Part shown: one piece after another, positions 38,140-46,800 of the stretch
How positions within the stretch are numbered: the stretch's first letter is position 1
Layout of the letters: each line of letters opens with the position of its first letter
DNA from: Streptococcus suis
GTDB taxonomy: Bacteria > Bacillota > Bacilli > Lactobacillales > Streptococcaceae
Direction: 5' to 3'
NCBI RefSeq assembly: GCF_016775005.1
Contig: NZ_JAEUXI010000001.1
Span: 62,001-126,000 of the forward strand
Length of the DNA stretch: 64,000 nt
Notes under the pieces: generated by a model
What the model saw: only the letters and a program-made list of their open reading frames with translations
Databases searched by the model: none
What the model was told of the DNA's origin: nothing
Made by a program: the position numbers and the translations under genes

Positions 38140-39018
38140 ATGATGAAATTAGCCATTCACAATCTATCAAAAACCTATGGAAAACGTACCATTCTAGATC
38201 AATTGTCTCTAGAAATTGACCGACCAGGGATTTGGGCGCTTATCGGTCCAAACGGGGCAGGAAAAACAACCTTATTGGACTGCATCGCCAACCTCCAAAC
38301 ACCCGACCAAGGTAGCATTGACATTCTGGGACTGCCAAATACCGATCGAAAAATCTATCAAAAGTTTGCTTACTTACAAGACAACCGCATTCTCTACCCT
38401 GAATTAACTGGCTTAGAGCATTTAAAATTCGTTCAAAAGGCACAAGGCTTGGATAAAGAACGAACTGCACAGGTCATTGAAGAAATCGGAATTGCAGACT
38501 ATGTCCATCGACCTGTCAAATCCTACTCACTAGGTATGAAGCAACACCTCTTGCTGGCTCTTGGAATCATGATTGAGCCTGAACTGATCCTCTTGGATGA
38601 ACCACTCAATGGACTCGACCCAGCCAGCTATATCCAAACCCGGAATTTACTGCTAAAAATGGCAAAAAATGGATCAACAATCATCGTCTCCTCTCATCAC
38701 CTCAACGAAGTGGATCAACTGACTGACCAGCTCCTTTTTTTGAAAAATGGTAAATTAATTGAACGAAGCTTATCGACAGTAGAGCAGGTTTATCAAATTG
38801 ATACTAGTGACAATCAGTTAGCTTTTCAGGCTCTTTCAAAGACTTTTCCCCTCTACTTGAAAGACAATCTGATACAAATCGATAGTCATGAAATCAGTCT
38901 TGATCAGGTAATGCGGGCCCTGACAAGTCTCCCAATCCAATTACTCTCTATCCATCCTGTTCAAGGTCAAGCTGAGCGGCTCTATACAGAAATTTTCGGA
39001 GAGGAGAAAAAAGAATGA
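38140..39018 (+). CDS. ABC-2 type exporter ATP-binding protein
   Basis: This 292-residue ATPase has Walker A GPNGAGKTT (about 37-45), a Q-loop followed by LYPELTGLEHL, a variant signature YSLGMKQ, Walker B LILLDEPLNGLDP and a switch His in VSSHHLNE. The ~80-residue C-terminal extension is usual for DrrA/CcmA-type export ATPases. The start abuts the first permease stop (GGAGG lies in that gene's end), and the end overlaps the second permease by four bases. One operon and one complex are expected. Confidence 0.9.
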   Translation: MMKLAIHNLSKTYGKRTILDQLSLEIDRPGIWALIGPNGAGKTTLLDCIANLQTPDQGSIDILGLPNTDRKIYQKFAYLQDNRILYPELTGLEHLKFVQKAQGLDKERTAQVIEEIGIADYVHRPVKSYSLGMKQHLLLALGIMIEPELILLDEPLNGLDPASYIQTRNLLLKMAKNGSTIIVSSHHLNEVDQLTDQLLFLKNGKLIERSLSTVEQVYQIDTSDNQLAFQALSKTFPLYLKDNLIQIDSHEISLDQVMRALTSLPIQLLSIHPVQGQAERLYTEIFGEEKKE

Positions 39019-39887
39019 GCTTGTTTCCGTTTTTTCTACGACGTTTGCTGCGTCATCATATCCTGCTAATCTCCTTCTTAGCCATCAGTGGACTCGTTTT
39101 TGGGCTATCTTATCGCACCCTTTTTCAAGTCGACCAGTTGGCTCAGGAAGAACGACAAGAACTAATTCGTTTAAACAAGGAAAGTAGCCAAGCCCTCTTG
39201 CCAGAAAATCGAGCGAAGAAAGATTGGACAGCTGAGATGGAAAATCACTACCGAACAGTGATGCAATTATCGGCAGATTACCTAGAAAAAGAACACCTGG
39301 AAGGAAAAAGTCAAACGGTAGTCCGCCTACAATTGGAACTATACAGGCAACTACTGACTTGGAAACAAGCAGGACAGCAAGTATACGGTTTTACCCTGAA
39401 CCAACTTCAGGAAGAAACCTTCCTTCTCGGCGAACTGGTCAGCAGGAACAAAATCCATCGCTATCAGAAAGCTCCCAAGGATTTCTACTTGTTATTAAGC
39501 AATCTCTTTCCATCTCTTTATTACATATTCCCCTTGCTGCTTATTGCTCATGCCCTTTGGTTGGTCATTTCCGACCGCAAACACCGCCGCAGTTTTTTAA
39601 TCATGAATCAAATTAGCCCGGCTACCTACTCTACCCATCTCAGTTTGACCTGCTTGGTCCTAGGACTGGCTTGGTTCACTTGCTTATTGATAAGCTTATA
39701 TATTTCTTCTCGTCTATTTTCCTTTAGCTTCCAACTAGACTATCCCATACTACAACCAGGCTTAACCAGCCAGCCTGTTTGGAAACAATTGATGGTATTC
39801 TCAGGTTATTTCTTTGCAATCTTGTTCAGCTCGACTTTGATAATCAAACTAGTGGCACAATGGCTACTTCTTTCAAGAAAAAGCTAA
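39015..39887 (+). CDS. ABC-2 type exporter permease 2
   Basis: This 290-residue membrane protein has one N-terminal helix (about 13-33), a hydrophilic external region of about 115 residues rich in Gln and Glu, and then four C-terminal helices. The architecture echoes the first permease, so they likely form a heterodimer around the shared ATPase. It overlaps the ATPase gene by four bases. A perfect palindromic terminator lies 50 bases downstream. The substrate is not inferable. Confidence 0.7.
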   Translation: MSLFPFFLRRLLRHHILLISFLAISGLVFGLSYRTLFQVDQLAQEERQELIRLNKESSQALLPENRAKKDWTAEMENHYRTVMQLSADYLEKEHLEGKSQTVVRLQLELYRQLLTWKQAGQQVYGFTLNQLQEETFLLGELVSRNKIHRYQKAPKDFYLLLSNLFPSLYYIFPLLLIAHALWLVISDRKHRRSFLIMNQISPATYSTHLSLTCLVLGLAWFTCLLISLYISSRLFSFSFQLDYPILQPGLTSQPVWKQLMVFSGYFFAILFSSTLIIKLVAQWLLLSRKS

Positions 39888-39937
39888 GCTTCAGACCTCC
39901 CCTTCTACCACTCTAAAATTATCATTCTATCATCAAA

Positions 39938-39961
39938 AAACTCCTAGAATTCTAGGAGTTT
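39938..39961. terminator. Bidirectional terminator between exporter and binding-protein gene 2
   Basis: AAACTCCTAGAATTCTAGGAGTTT is an uninterrupted 24-base palindrome (shown in halves AAACTCCTAGAA and TTCTAGGAGTTT). Confidence 0.8.
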
Positions 39962-39991
39962 CACTGTATATTGAACGCTTAGTATTAAGAT

Positions 39992-40807
39992 TTATTGCTG
40001 AATAGAAAGATCATATGCTTCTTGAACAAATTGATCCATTTTACCAGATTCAACTAAGTCCTTCACAACGGCATCAATTTTTTCCTTCAAGGCTACACTT
40101 CCTTTTGGCATGGCAATAGCATAGGCATCTGAATAGCTACTTGTTACTTCGACATCAAGAAGCATCAAATCATCATTTTTGGCAACATAGGCCTTAGCAA
40201 TTGGTTCTTCAAATAGGACCGCATCTAATTGTTGTGACTTGAGCTGATTGACCAGCTCCCCATTTGACGTTAGGGAGATGATGGTAGCTGAAGTAAATTT
40301 CTCTTTGGCTATTTGCTCTTGAATGGAACCTTTTTGTGTCCCAAAGCTGGCTGTTGCTAAGGAATCAAGATCGGTAAATTCATTCACATCCGCCTTGTTG
40401 ATGATAATTTTATTTGTCGAGGTGTAATAAGGGAGAGAGAAGTCAAATACCTTTGCCCGTTCTTCAGTGGCTGATATTCCAGAAATCGCAATATCTGCTT
40501 TTCCGTTTTGAACACTGGTTAAGACATTATCAAAACTCATTGCTGAAAATTCAACTTCCACACCCAGTTCCTCACCGATAACCTTCGCCAATTCGATATC
40601 TGCTCCAACCAAGGTATCTTTTCCATCCACCAAGGTCTTAAATTCAAAAGGTGCAAATTCAGGACTCAAGGCCACAACCAGACTGCCTTTTTCCTCAATT
40701 TTTGACAGAGATGTGTCTACAGTATCAGTTGCAGAACTCCCACAAGCTACTAAGATCATCGCAGCTACTGCTGTAAAACTTGCCATTACAATCTTTTTCA
40801 AATTCAT
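39992..40807 (-). CDS. Amino-acid ABC transporter substrate-binding lipoprotein 2
   Basis: This 271-residue lipoprotein has lipobox LVAC with Cys22 and a family 3 binding domain (VALSPEFAPFEFKT, MSFDNVLTSVQNGKADIAISG). It aligns along its whole length with the protein at 35816-36628, for example FEFxTLVDGK, VGADIxLA and AMPKGS. The two are tandem paralogues separated by the exporter cassette. The ATG at 40807 follows AAGGAG; the longer frame from 40828 is rejected. The promoter and a perfect ARG box lie upstream, pointing to arginine-related uptake with a permease encoded elsewhere. Confidence 0.87.
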   Translation of the reverse strand: MNLKKIVMASFTAVAAMILVACGSSATDTVDTSLSKIEEKGSLVVALSPEFAPFEFKTLVDGKDTLVGADIELAKVIGEELGVEVEFSAMSFDNVLTSVQNGKADIAISGISATEERAKVFDFSLPYYTSTNKIIINKADVNEFTDLDSLATASFGTQKGSIQEQIAKEKFTSATIISLTSNGELVNQLKSQQLDAVLFEEPIAKAYVAKNDDLMLLDVEVTSSYSDAYAIAMPKGSVALKEKIDAVVKDLVESGKMDQFVQEAYDLSIQQ

Positions 40808-40850
40808 ACTTATTCTCCTTCTGTTCAAAAAACGTATATTTATACCTACT

Positions 40851-40892
40851 TCATTTGATAGCCCATCGGGCTTTAAAACCTATAATTCCCAT
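40851..40892 (-). CDS. Possible 13-codon upstream ORF in the leader of binding-protein gene 2
   Basis: ATG at 40892 after AAAGGTGAAAAT opens MGIIGFKARWAIK and a TGA stop, 43 bases ahead of the lipoprotein ATG and downstream of the promoter. Its first bases resemble the start region of the paralogous gene (ATGGGAATTA), so it may be a duplication relic rather than a functional leader. It contains a small GCCC/GGGC hairpin. Confidence 0.3.
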   Translation of the reverse strand: MGIIGFKARWAIK

Positions 40893-40923
40893 ATTTTCAC
40901 CTTTCTTAACAAAAGTTGTTCTC

Positions 40924-40952
40924 AGTGTAATTTATTTTTATACATTTGTCAA
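40924..40952 (-). promoter_or_regulatory. Promoter of binding-protein gene 2
   Basis: On the minus strand, TTGACA (40947-40952), a 17-base spacer and TACACT (40924-40929). The layout matches the paralogue's promoter. Confidence 0.75.
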
Positions 40953-40958
40953 CAAGAA

Positions 40959-40976
40959 AGTGAATTTTTATTCATT
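40959..40976. promoter_or_regulatory. ARG box upstream of binding-protein gene 2
   Basis: AGTGAATTTTTATTCATT fits the ARG-box consensus WNTGAATWWWWATTCANW at all 18 positions. It lies six bases upstream of the -35. Confidence 0.65.
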
Positions 40977-41000
40977 TTCTATTTTTTGAAAAAAATAAAA

Positions 41001-41027
41001 AAGAAACCGGTTTGAAACCTGTTTCTT
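41001..41027 (-). terminator. Nudix gene terminator overlapping its stop
   Basis: Arms 41001-41013 and 41015-41027 pair with one mismatch. On the minus strand they are followed by TTTTTTATTTTTTT. Confidence 0.78.
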
Positions 41028-41493
41028 AACGATAATTCTTATCCCACTTTCCCTTATCATCTTTTTGGGTATAAAAAAATTCCGACAAATCAGGGCTATC
41101 CATGACTTTGAGGACTTCAAGCAGGTCATAGGCTAGGTCCATATTTGCTAGCTCTGCCTTGTCCACCCACAAAACCTCACCTTCTTCTGAGGAGCGAATC
41201 TGCCCAGAAAAGTCAGTCGCCTTGTAGAGCAAGACCATGTAGCGATGGCCATCCTGATCAGGCCAATGCTTAATACCTACTAGACTGGCCTTGTGAATAA
41301 CCAAGCCAGTTTCTTCCTGAACCTCACGGACCACTGAATCGTGGAAATTCTCCCCTTCTTCAACATGTCCTCCGGGAAAGGCAGCTCCCGACCAGCGATA
41401 GCGCTTGGGATCACGAATTTGTACAAGGACCTTGCCATTCTTATCCTCAATCAGGCACATATTGGTCAAAGTAACTGTTTCTTTTCTAGACAT
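41026..41493 (-). CDS. Nudix hydrolase (MutT-like)
   Basis: This 155-residue protein carries a full Nudix box: GGHVEEGENFHDSVVREVQE continuing ETGL fits GX5EX7REUXEEXGU. It should hydrolyse a nucleoside diphosphate linked to another group; 8-oxo-dGTP pyrophosphatase annotation is common but unproven. The ATG at 41493 follows GGGAG by five bases, whereas the longer frame to 41574 has no ribosome-binding site. It is monocistronic. Confidence 0.88.
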   Translation of the reverse strand: MSRKETVTLTNMCLIEDKNGKVLVQIRDPKRYRWSGAAFPGGHVEEGENFHDSVVREVQEETGLVIHKASLVGIKHWPDQDGHRYMVLLYKATDFSGQIRSSEEGEVLWVDKAELANMDLAYDLLEVLKVMDSPDLSEFFYTQKDDKGKWDKNYR

Positions 41494-41606
41494 TCTAACT
41501 CCCTTTCTCAACTCCGCACCATGATAACAGATTAACTTACCTGCTTTATACTCTATATTATCAAAAAAAGCCAAGGTAGACTAGCCTAGACTCATGCTGA
41601 ATACGT

Positions 41607-41647
41607 GAATAAATGCATGTAACATTTTTGGCTACATGCATTTATTC
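41607..41647. repeat. 15-bp perfect inverted repeat
   Basis: GAATAAATGCATGTA (41607-41621) and its exact complement (41633-41647) flank an 11-base loop. It lacks a T-run. A second imperfect inverted repeat is at 41721-41731/41740-41750. Both lie in the 290-base gap between the Nudix gene and the orphan gene, which otherwise shows no gene. Confidence 0.6.
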
Positions 41648-41783
41648 AAAATATTATCACAAAATTTCAACCAAAGGTAGGTAAAATTTTGCTAGTAAAG
41701 ACATGATATAGTCCTATGAATTACCTTTCAGACAAGGAACTGAGAGGTAACACAAACCTAACAACATTAGTAGCTAATTGAAC

Positions 41784-42104
41784 TTAAAAGCCAATAGGAC
41801 TATGAATGTCTCTCAGTAACTCCGGTGCATTTGCTAAGTCAGAAATATCCGAAAAATCTTTCTGTGCTTGTTCAGAAAGAACAATTCCACCAGGCATCAA
41901 CTCTCGACAAAAGTAATCATAAAAGTAACGAATCTTCAAATTAAAGGCAACGCCATTAATACTCTCATTATTAACTTCCGACTTTATCTTATCTAGTAAA
42001 TGATATGCCCGTGAATAGGTGATCTGTGACAGTCCCATCTCGCGAAAACTTGAATCAAAATTTGATACCGCTTCGCAAACCTTTTTTCTAAATTCAGAAT
42101 TCAT
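41784..42104 (-). CDS. Orphan hypothetical protein (106 aa)
   Basis: I do not recognise this protein. It is soluble, mostly helical, begins MNSEFRKKVCEAVSNFDSSF and ends with an acidic segment and RDIHSPIGF. The ATG at 42104 follows GGAGGT by seven bases, so expression is likely. It stands alone, bounded by inverted repeats downstream and a dispersed repeat upstream, between conserved housekeeping-type genes. That setting suggests an accessory insertion. Possible classes (immunity protein, small regulator) are guesses. Confidence 0.55.
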   Translation of the reverse strand: MNSEFRKKVCEAVSNFDSSFREMGLSQITYSRAYHLLDKIKSEVNNESINGVAFNLKIRYFYDYFCRELMPGGIVLSEQAQKDFSDISDLANAPELLRDIHSPIGF

Positions 42105-42251
42105 TTTAAATACCTCCATTATCAATCAAATATATTAGGAATCTCAACTTGACAACACAATTTCCTTTATGCATATTTTCTGGTTTTTATTTGAAATTGT
42201 ATTTTTGCCTACATAGCCATAAGGAAGGGCAAAAACTCTAGCCTCGCTTCT

Positions 42252-42285
42252 TAGAGTTCGTGTCAACATCTCAGTGCAGTGGTTG
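42252..42285 (+). repeat. Dispersed repeat, copy 1
   Basis: This 34-base segment is found again in opposite orientation at 56231-56264 with two mismatches (core CGTGTCAACATCTCAG then GCAGTGGTTG). It is followed by a shorter tail (GTCCTTCCCACTTCC) that resembles the GGGAGTGGGAA end of the longer copy. Confidence 0.65.
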
Positions 42286-42317
42286 ATTGAGTCCTTCCCA
42301 CTTCCTCTTAATTTTCC

Positions 42318-43223
42318 TTACCAACGAGGGTTGGCTTCGAAAATCCAGCGACGTGACCAAGTATGACTCTGACCTGGAGCGAGGCGGATGGTCTGGATGA
42401 TTTCTGGACTGACAATATGGTCTGTCGCCCAAAGGAGCAGGCTGGTCGGTTTGACATGGTCAATCCCAGTCACACTCGCTTGCGCTCCCTTATGGCTGAG
42501 TTTCCAGGTAAAGGTCTCACCGAGGTTCGCCTTGTCCGTGCTAAGAACACTGAGCGAAACATCGGTCTCGCATTTTTCAAAAGCAATGGCCTTGCCGTCC
42601 GCTATAAAATTGTTATGGTCATAGCTACCAAAACCTTCGAGACGTTCCTGCCCCAGGTCATTCATATCTGGCAAGTCCAAACGGTAATCAGGTGAGATTG
42701 CCATACCGTCAATACTGAGGAAATTATGGCAATATTCTTCCGTTTCAAATGCCTTTTCTCCGACATTAGTAATAGTCGCTTCTAGAATAAGGATATTGTC
42801 CTCAATCCGAATGGTCTTCTCAACCTCCGCAGCAATACCCATGCAAGGGACAGCTTCCGTGAAAAATGTAGCAGAGGTTTCCGTCTGGGTAAAGGTAACA
42901 GGATAAGGAATGACCTCATCGTACTTATGGGCAAATTGGTAGCCCAGATCACTATCTTGCTTGATCAAGCCGACACCCAATTTGGGAAAGTAGTCGCCAA
43001 TCTGGGCACCCGCAGCAAAATCCCCAGAAAACTCGCAGCAAAGCCCTCTTCCACCCGATGATAAATGCCGTAAATTCATCGGTTCATTGGCACCAAAATG
43101 CGTATCTCCGTCTAAGGTAACATCTGAAATAAAGCCCGCACGGTCAAAGCGAAAGGTATCATTTGGCCGTTCGCCTGGTTCAGAAATCTCGACTCTCAGG
43201 CGATGATTTGTTAGTAATATCAT
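42318..43223 (-). CDS. Aldose-1-epimerase-like (galactose mutarotase fold) protein
   Basis: This 301-residue cytoplasmic protein begins with a beta-rich RVEISEPGERPNDTFRFDRA. It contains CHNFLSIDGMAISPDYRLDL and a C-terminal ATDHIVSPEIIQTIRLAPGQ, typical of proteins with a supersandwich mutarotase-like fold. It differs from GalM, so a mutarotase reaction is only suggested. The ATG at 43223 follows AAGGAGG; the longer frame to 43277 enters the neighbouring gene region. A GNAT gene ends 50 bases upstream, so the two may be cotranscribed. Confidence 0.65.
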   Translation of the reverse strand: MILLTNHRLRVEISEPGERPNDTFRFDRAGFISDVTLDGDTHFGANEPMNLRHLSSGGRGLCCEFSGDFAAGAQIGDYFPKLGVGLIKQDSDLGYQFAHKYDEVIPYPVTFTQTETSATFFTEAVPCMGIAAEVEKTIRIEDNILILEATITNVGEKAFETEEYCHNFLSIDGMAISPDYRLDLPDMNDLGQERLEGFGSYDHNNFIADGKAIAFEKCETDVSLSVLSTDKANLGETFTWKLSHKGAQASVTGIDHVKPTSLLLWATDHIVSPEIIQTIRLAPGQSHTWSRRWIFEANPRW

Positions 43224-43273
43224 AAGATTCCTCCTTGTCTCAGCCTTATTATAGCACAGACAAAAAAGAGTTA

Positions 43274-43783
43274 TCAATATAATAATGTGTTGTTTTTTGA
43301 TAGTGTCAATTGCATGCGGTATTCCCTTCGCTCTTCACCAAGATGGACAGTCTTCTCAAGTCCATCAAAGCGGAAGCCAACTCGTTCATAAAAAGCAATT
43401 GCACGCGCATTCCCCTCCAAGACCCAGAGGGAAATGGTTTCGTAGCTCTGCAATTTCTCCAAAGCTGCCTGCATCAACTGGTAGCCAATCCCACAATCAT
43501 AGAAATCCGCTAAAACATAGAGGGCGTATATCTCACCAGACTCCTGCAAGTCCTCCTGACTACTGGCACCGTAACAAACAAAACCAACCACCTGTTCATC
43601 CACCAGAGCAACCAAGATATTTTGAGGATAACGAAAAGCCCACTCTTGACATCGCTCCAAGGTATAACTATTTTGGAGAAAATCCTGCGGTAACAACCCC
43701 GCATAGGCCTCTTGCCAAGCCTTCCAATGGACATAAGCTTTGCCTTTAATCTCCTCCTTAGTTTGCATGGGCTTGATTTGCAT
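43274..43783 (-). CDS. GNAT family N-acetyltransferase
   Basis: This 169-residue protein has the GNAT core: IYALYVLADFYDCGIGYQLM (motif A, with Q/R-x-x-G-x-G/A variant GIGYQL) and a late VLEGNARAIAFYERVGFRFD. It should transfer acetyl from acetyl-CoA to an amine; the substrate is unknown. The ATG at 43783 follows GGAGGT by six bases, and the longer frame overlaps the protease terminator. Confidence 0.85.
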   Translation of the reverse strand: MQIKPMQTKEEIKGKAYVHWKAWQEAYAGLLPQDFLQNSYTLERCQEWAFRYPQNILVALVDEQVVGFVCYGASSQEDLQESGEIYALYVLADFYDCGIGYQLMQAALEKLQSYETISLWVLEGNARAIAFYERVGFRFDGLEKTVHLGEERREYRMQLTLSKNNTLLY

Positions 43784-43819
43784 ATAGGTACCTCCATAAA
43801 TTTGTTTCAATTCTATCAC

Positions 43820-43855
43820 AAAAAAGGAGCTGGTACAAGACCAACTCGCTTTTTC
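43820..43855 (-). terminator. Terminator of the M26 protease gene
   Basis: An imperfect stem (AAAAAGGAGCTGGT/ACCAACTCGCTTTTT) lies directly after the protease stop, with the A-run reading as a T-run on the minus strand. Confidence 0.7.
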
Positions 43856-43856
43856 A

Positions 43857-46800
43857 TTATGGGTTGAAGATGGATGTTCTAAAGTCATCAGTAGATGTCA
43901 TCATTGCTTGATAAACTTTGACTTTGAGCGCATGAACACGACTGAGGTTGACATTATTGGTCGAATAGAAAATTCGTCCATTTGTATCAGCCTCCATAGC
44001 TTCTTCCATCAAAGCCTGGAGTTGAGCATAGGTCGTTACTGTCACTTCTTTTGTAGAGTTAGCAACACCTAATTCATACTGCATAGTAAATGGCTTCAGT
44101 TTTCCAGCCTCTGCTTTTTCAACACGCTCAGCAAACATGGCTTTCTTGAATTCTTCCCATGTTGTATATTGCCCCTTAAAGACTTGGTTCAAGACGTGCG
44201 TATCAGTAATCAGACCCGTATCTTTCTTGTTCCAAGTATCGTAGATCGTTGAGCCTTGGCTCATAGCATAATCAGACAATTGACCAGATGCGTATGGGAT
44301 AAAGCCTTCTGTATAGCCCTTAGCTGCAATCAATTCAAAGGCCATACGACGGAACATGATATCTCCCGGTGAGCCATATGGGTTTGAAAGTGCAGAATAG
44401 TTGGCTGCAAACATTGGCACACTGTGGTAACCATTACGAGACCATTCTTTGCTCAAGGTCTTGGCACCACCAGAAGGACCGAAATACTGACGGTAATCAA
44501 TGATACTTTGGTCGATTAAGTCATTAAAGGTCTTCAAGGAAGCTACTTCTGCATCGGTCAGCTCACGTGCATTATTTCCAGCATGCGTATTAACACCGTT
44601 TGTTTGAACATAGTAGTTGTCAATCTTACGGAGCCAATCTTTCTTCAAATCGTCAGATTTTCCAAGAATAGCCATACCTTCCAAGTAATCCAACAAGTAA
44701 AGGGCATCAAATTGATTATGGAAGTAAGCATTGAAGTCCGCCTCGTTGCTAAATCTCTCTACCGGATCTGCAACATGGACACGGTTAGCCACATCTTCTG
44801 TAAAGAAGGCGTTGAAGCCAAGGATCATCTTATCAAGAGAGGAAACGTTTTGCAGCAATCCATCTGCATAAACTTCCATTCCTTGACCGATACGGCGACC
44901 ATAACCATGGAGATAGGTAGAGCCGTCTTGGTTGTGGACCATTTCATGGCTATAGAGTGTCGTTCCATAATCACCTAGCATATCATAGGTGATATAGTAA
45001 GTTTCCTTACCATCTGCATAGGCTGTCTTAATCGATGGATGTTCACGGTACCACTTGTTAATCGGACCGTAGAAGTCTTGGATAGCATCGACTTCTGCAG
45101 TCAAATTACGGTAGGCCTTCTTACCATCTGGACCATACATCATATAACCTTCATTGTTGAGCAGGCTACCAAAGAGTTTTTCACGGTTTGTCTCATCGAG
45201 AATCTTATACCAGAAGTCCGCATTGTCACGCTGACGTTGAGCCGCCAAATCAACCATTTGACGAACCTTATCTCGGTTTTCTGTTGTTGAATAGTCTTCA
45301 ACATAGTGCTCATATGAACCGATTGCCATGGTATTCAGATTGCTAATGATGAAAATATCTTCCTGTGGCAGGGTCAAAAGTGGCAAGAGCATTTGACGGT
45401 AAGCCCAGTTTGGATTGGTGATGCGGTCATAGACTGCGAGGGCATACTTGCTGTGTTTTTCTGCGGCATCTTGCTTGGCTGCTGCTTCTGCTACCTGCGA
45501 CTTACTTTCAACAATATAGGCTTTTGTTGTTTGCTTAAACCATTCATTGTCTGTCATGTTTGGCAAGAAAAGTTTACGGTAGGACTCAACCAAGTCAAAG
45601 ACAGAAGCCTTAGCAGTTTGTTTTGCCATGGCGGACACGTAGGTCGTCACGTTGTTATGGGCACGAAGAACATCATAGCCACCATTTCCAATTGCCAAGA
45701 TCATATCTAGTGCTGATGCTGCATCATTTCCGAAGAAATCAGGCTCGAAAATGGTTAATTCCTTGGTATTCACAGTTCCGTAGTTGATGTCGTACCAGCG
45801 GTTCAAGTAAGTCAGACCTAGTAGAAAGGCTTCTTTATTATTAAGAATTTTTTCCTTGATATAGGTCTCTGAAGCCTGGCCTTGTCCATTGAGACTAGCA
45901 ACTAACAATTTTCGAACATTGCTTTCTAGGTTGGCCATGACTTTTTCAAAACTATCTGCAAAGTAGAAATCTTTGATAGTTCCCATCTGTGTATTGGTAT
46001 CCAATTTGGTTGGATAGCCGATAACTGTCTTCATAGCTTCAGAATCTAGAGTGATAGCAGACAGATTGCTTACCAAGTCAGTAACAAGGGCGCTTCTATC
46101 ATTCAAGAAGGACTCTGGCGTGTAAATCAAATCTGTTCCTGAAATGGTATACTCCACTACATGGTTGTTCTTGAAATCTTCTTTATAGGAAACTGCCTTG
46201 TAGTCAACGGTACCATCCGCGTAATGGAGCATGATCTTATTGATGTTTGTCTTCTCAGTATAAGCATCCATCACAAAGGCATCATCCTTCATCGGAACAA
46301 CGTCCAAGAGACGAACGGTATTGAGCTTATCATCAACGGCTACCTTGTTTCCATAGTATACAAGGAGTTCCTTGTTGTAGAATGGCAAGATTTTTTCCAT
46401 GTTATAGTAAGCAGTTGCGTGATCAGCTTGTGCCTTATCCAAAGTCAGGTAATCAACAGAGTAATCGTTTAGATTGATTGGAGCTGAGTCGTCCAAGTTG
46501 GCTACAAGGTTCAATTCTGTTAATTTGGCAAGAGCCTCACTACTTGTAATTGTAGTTACATTTGCAAGTGTATCTGTCGTGGTTGAAAAGGCCTTGCTCA
46601 CCTTTTTCTCCGCATTCACTGCGTAACCAACAATACTAGTTGGTCCTGTCATGCTACTAATAACATTGGTTACATTACCAACATGTGGAGCAAGGTAGCT
46701 TGTCACTTGGTTGGAACCTGCGATACCACCGATTATGCCCCCTGTTTCTGTTGTGACAATAGAACCCGTTGCATAGGCATTATAGACACTTCCTGGTACA

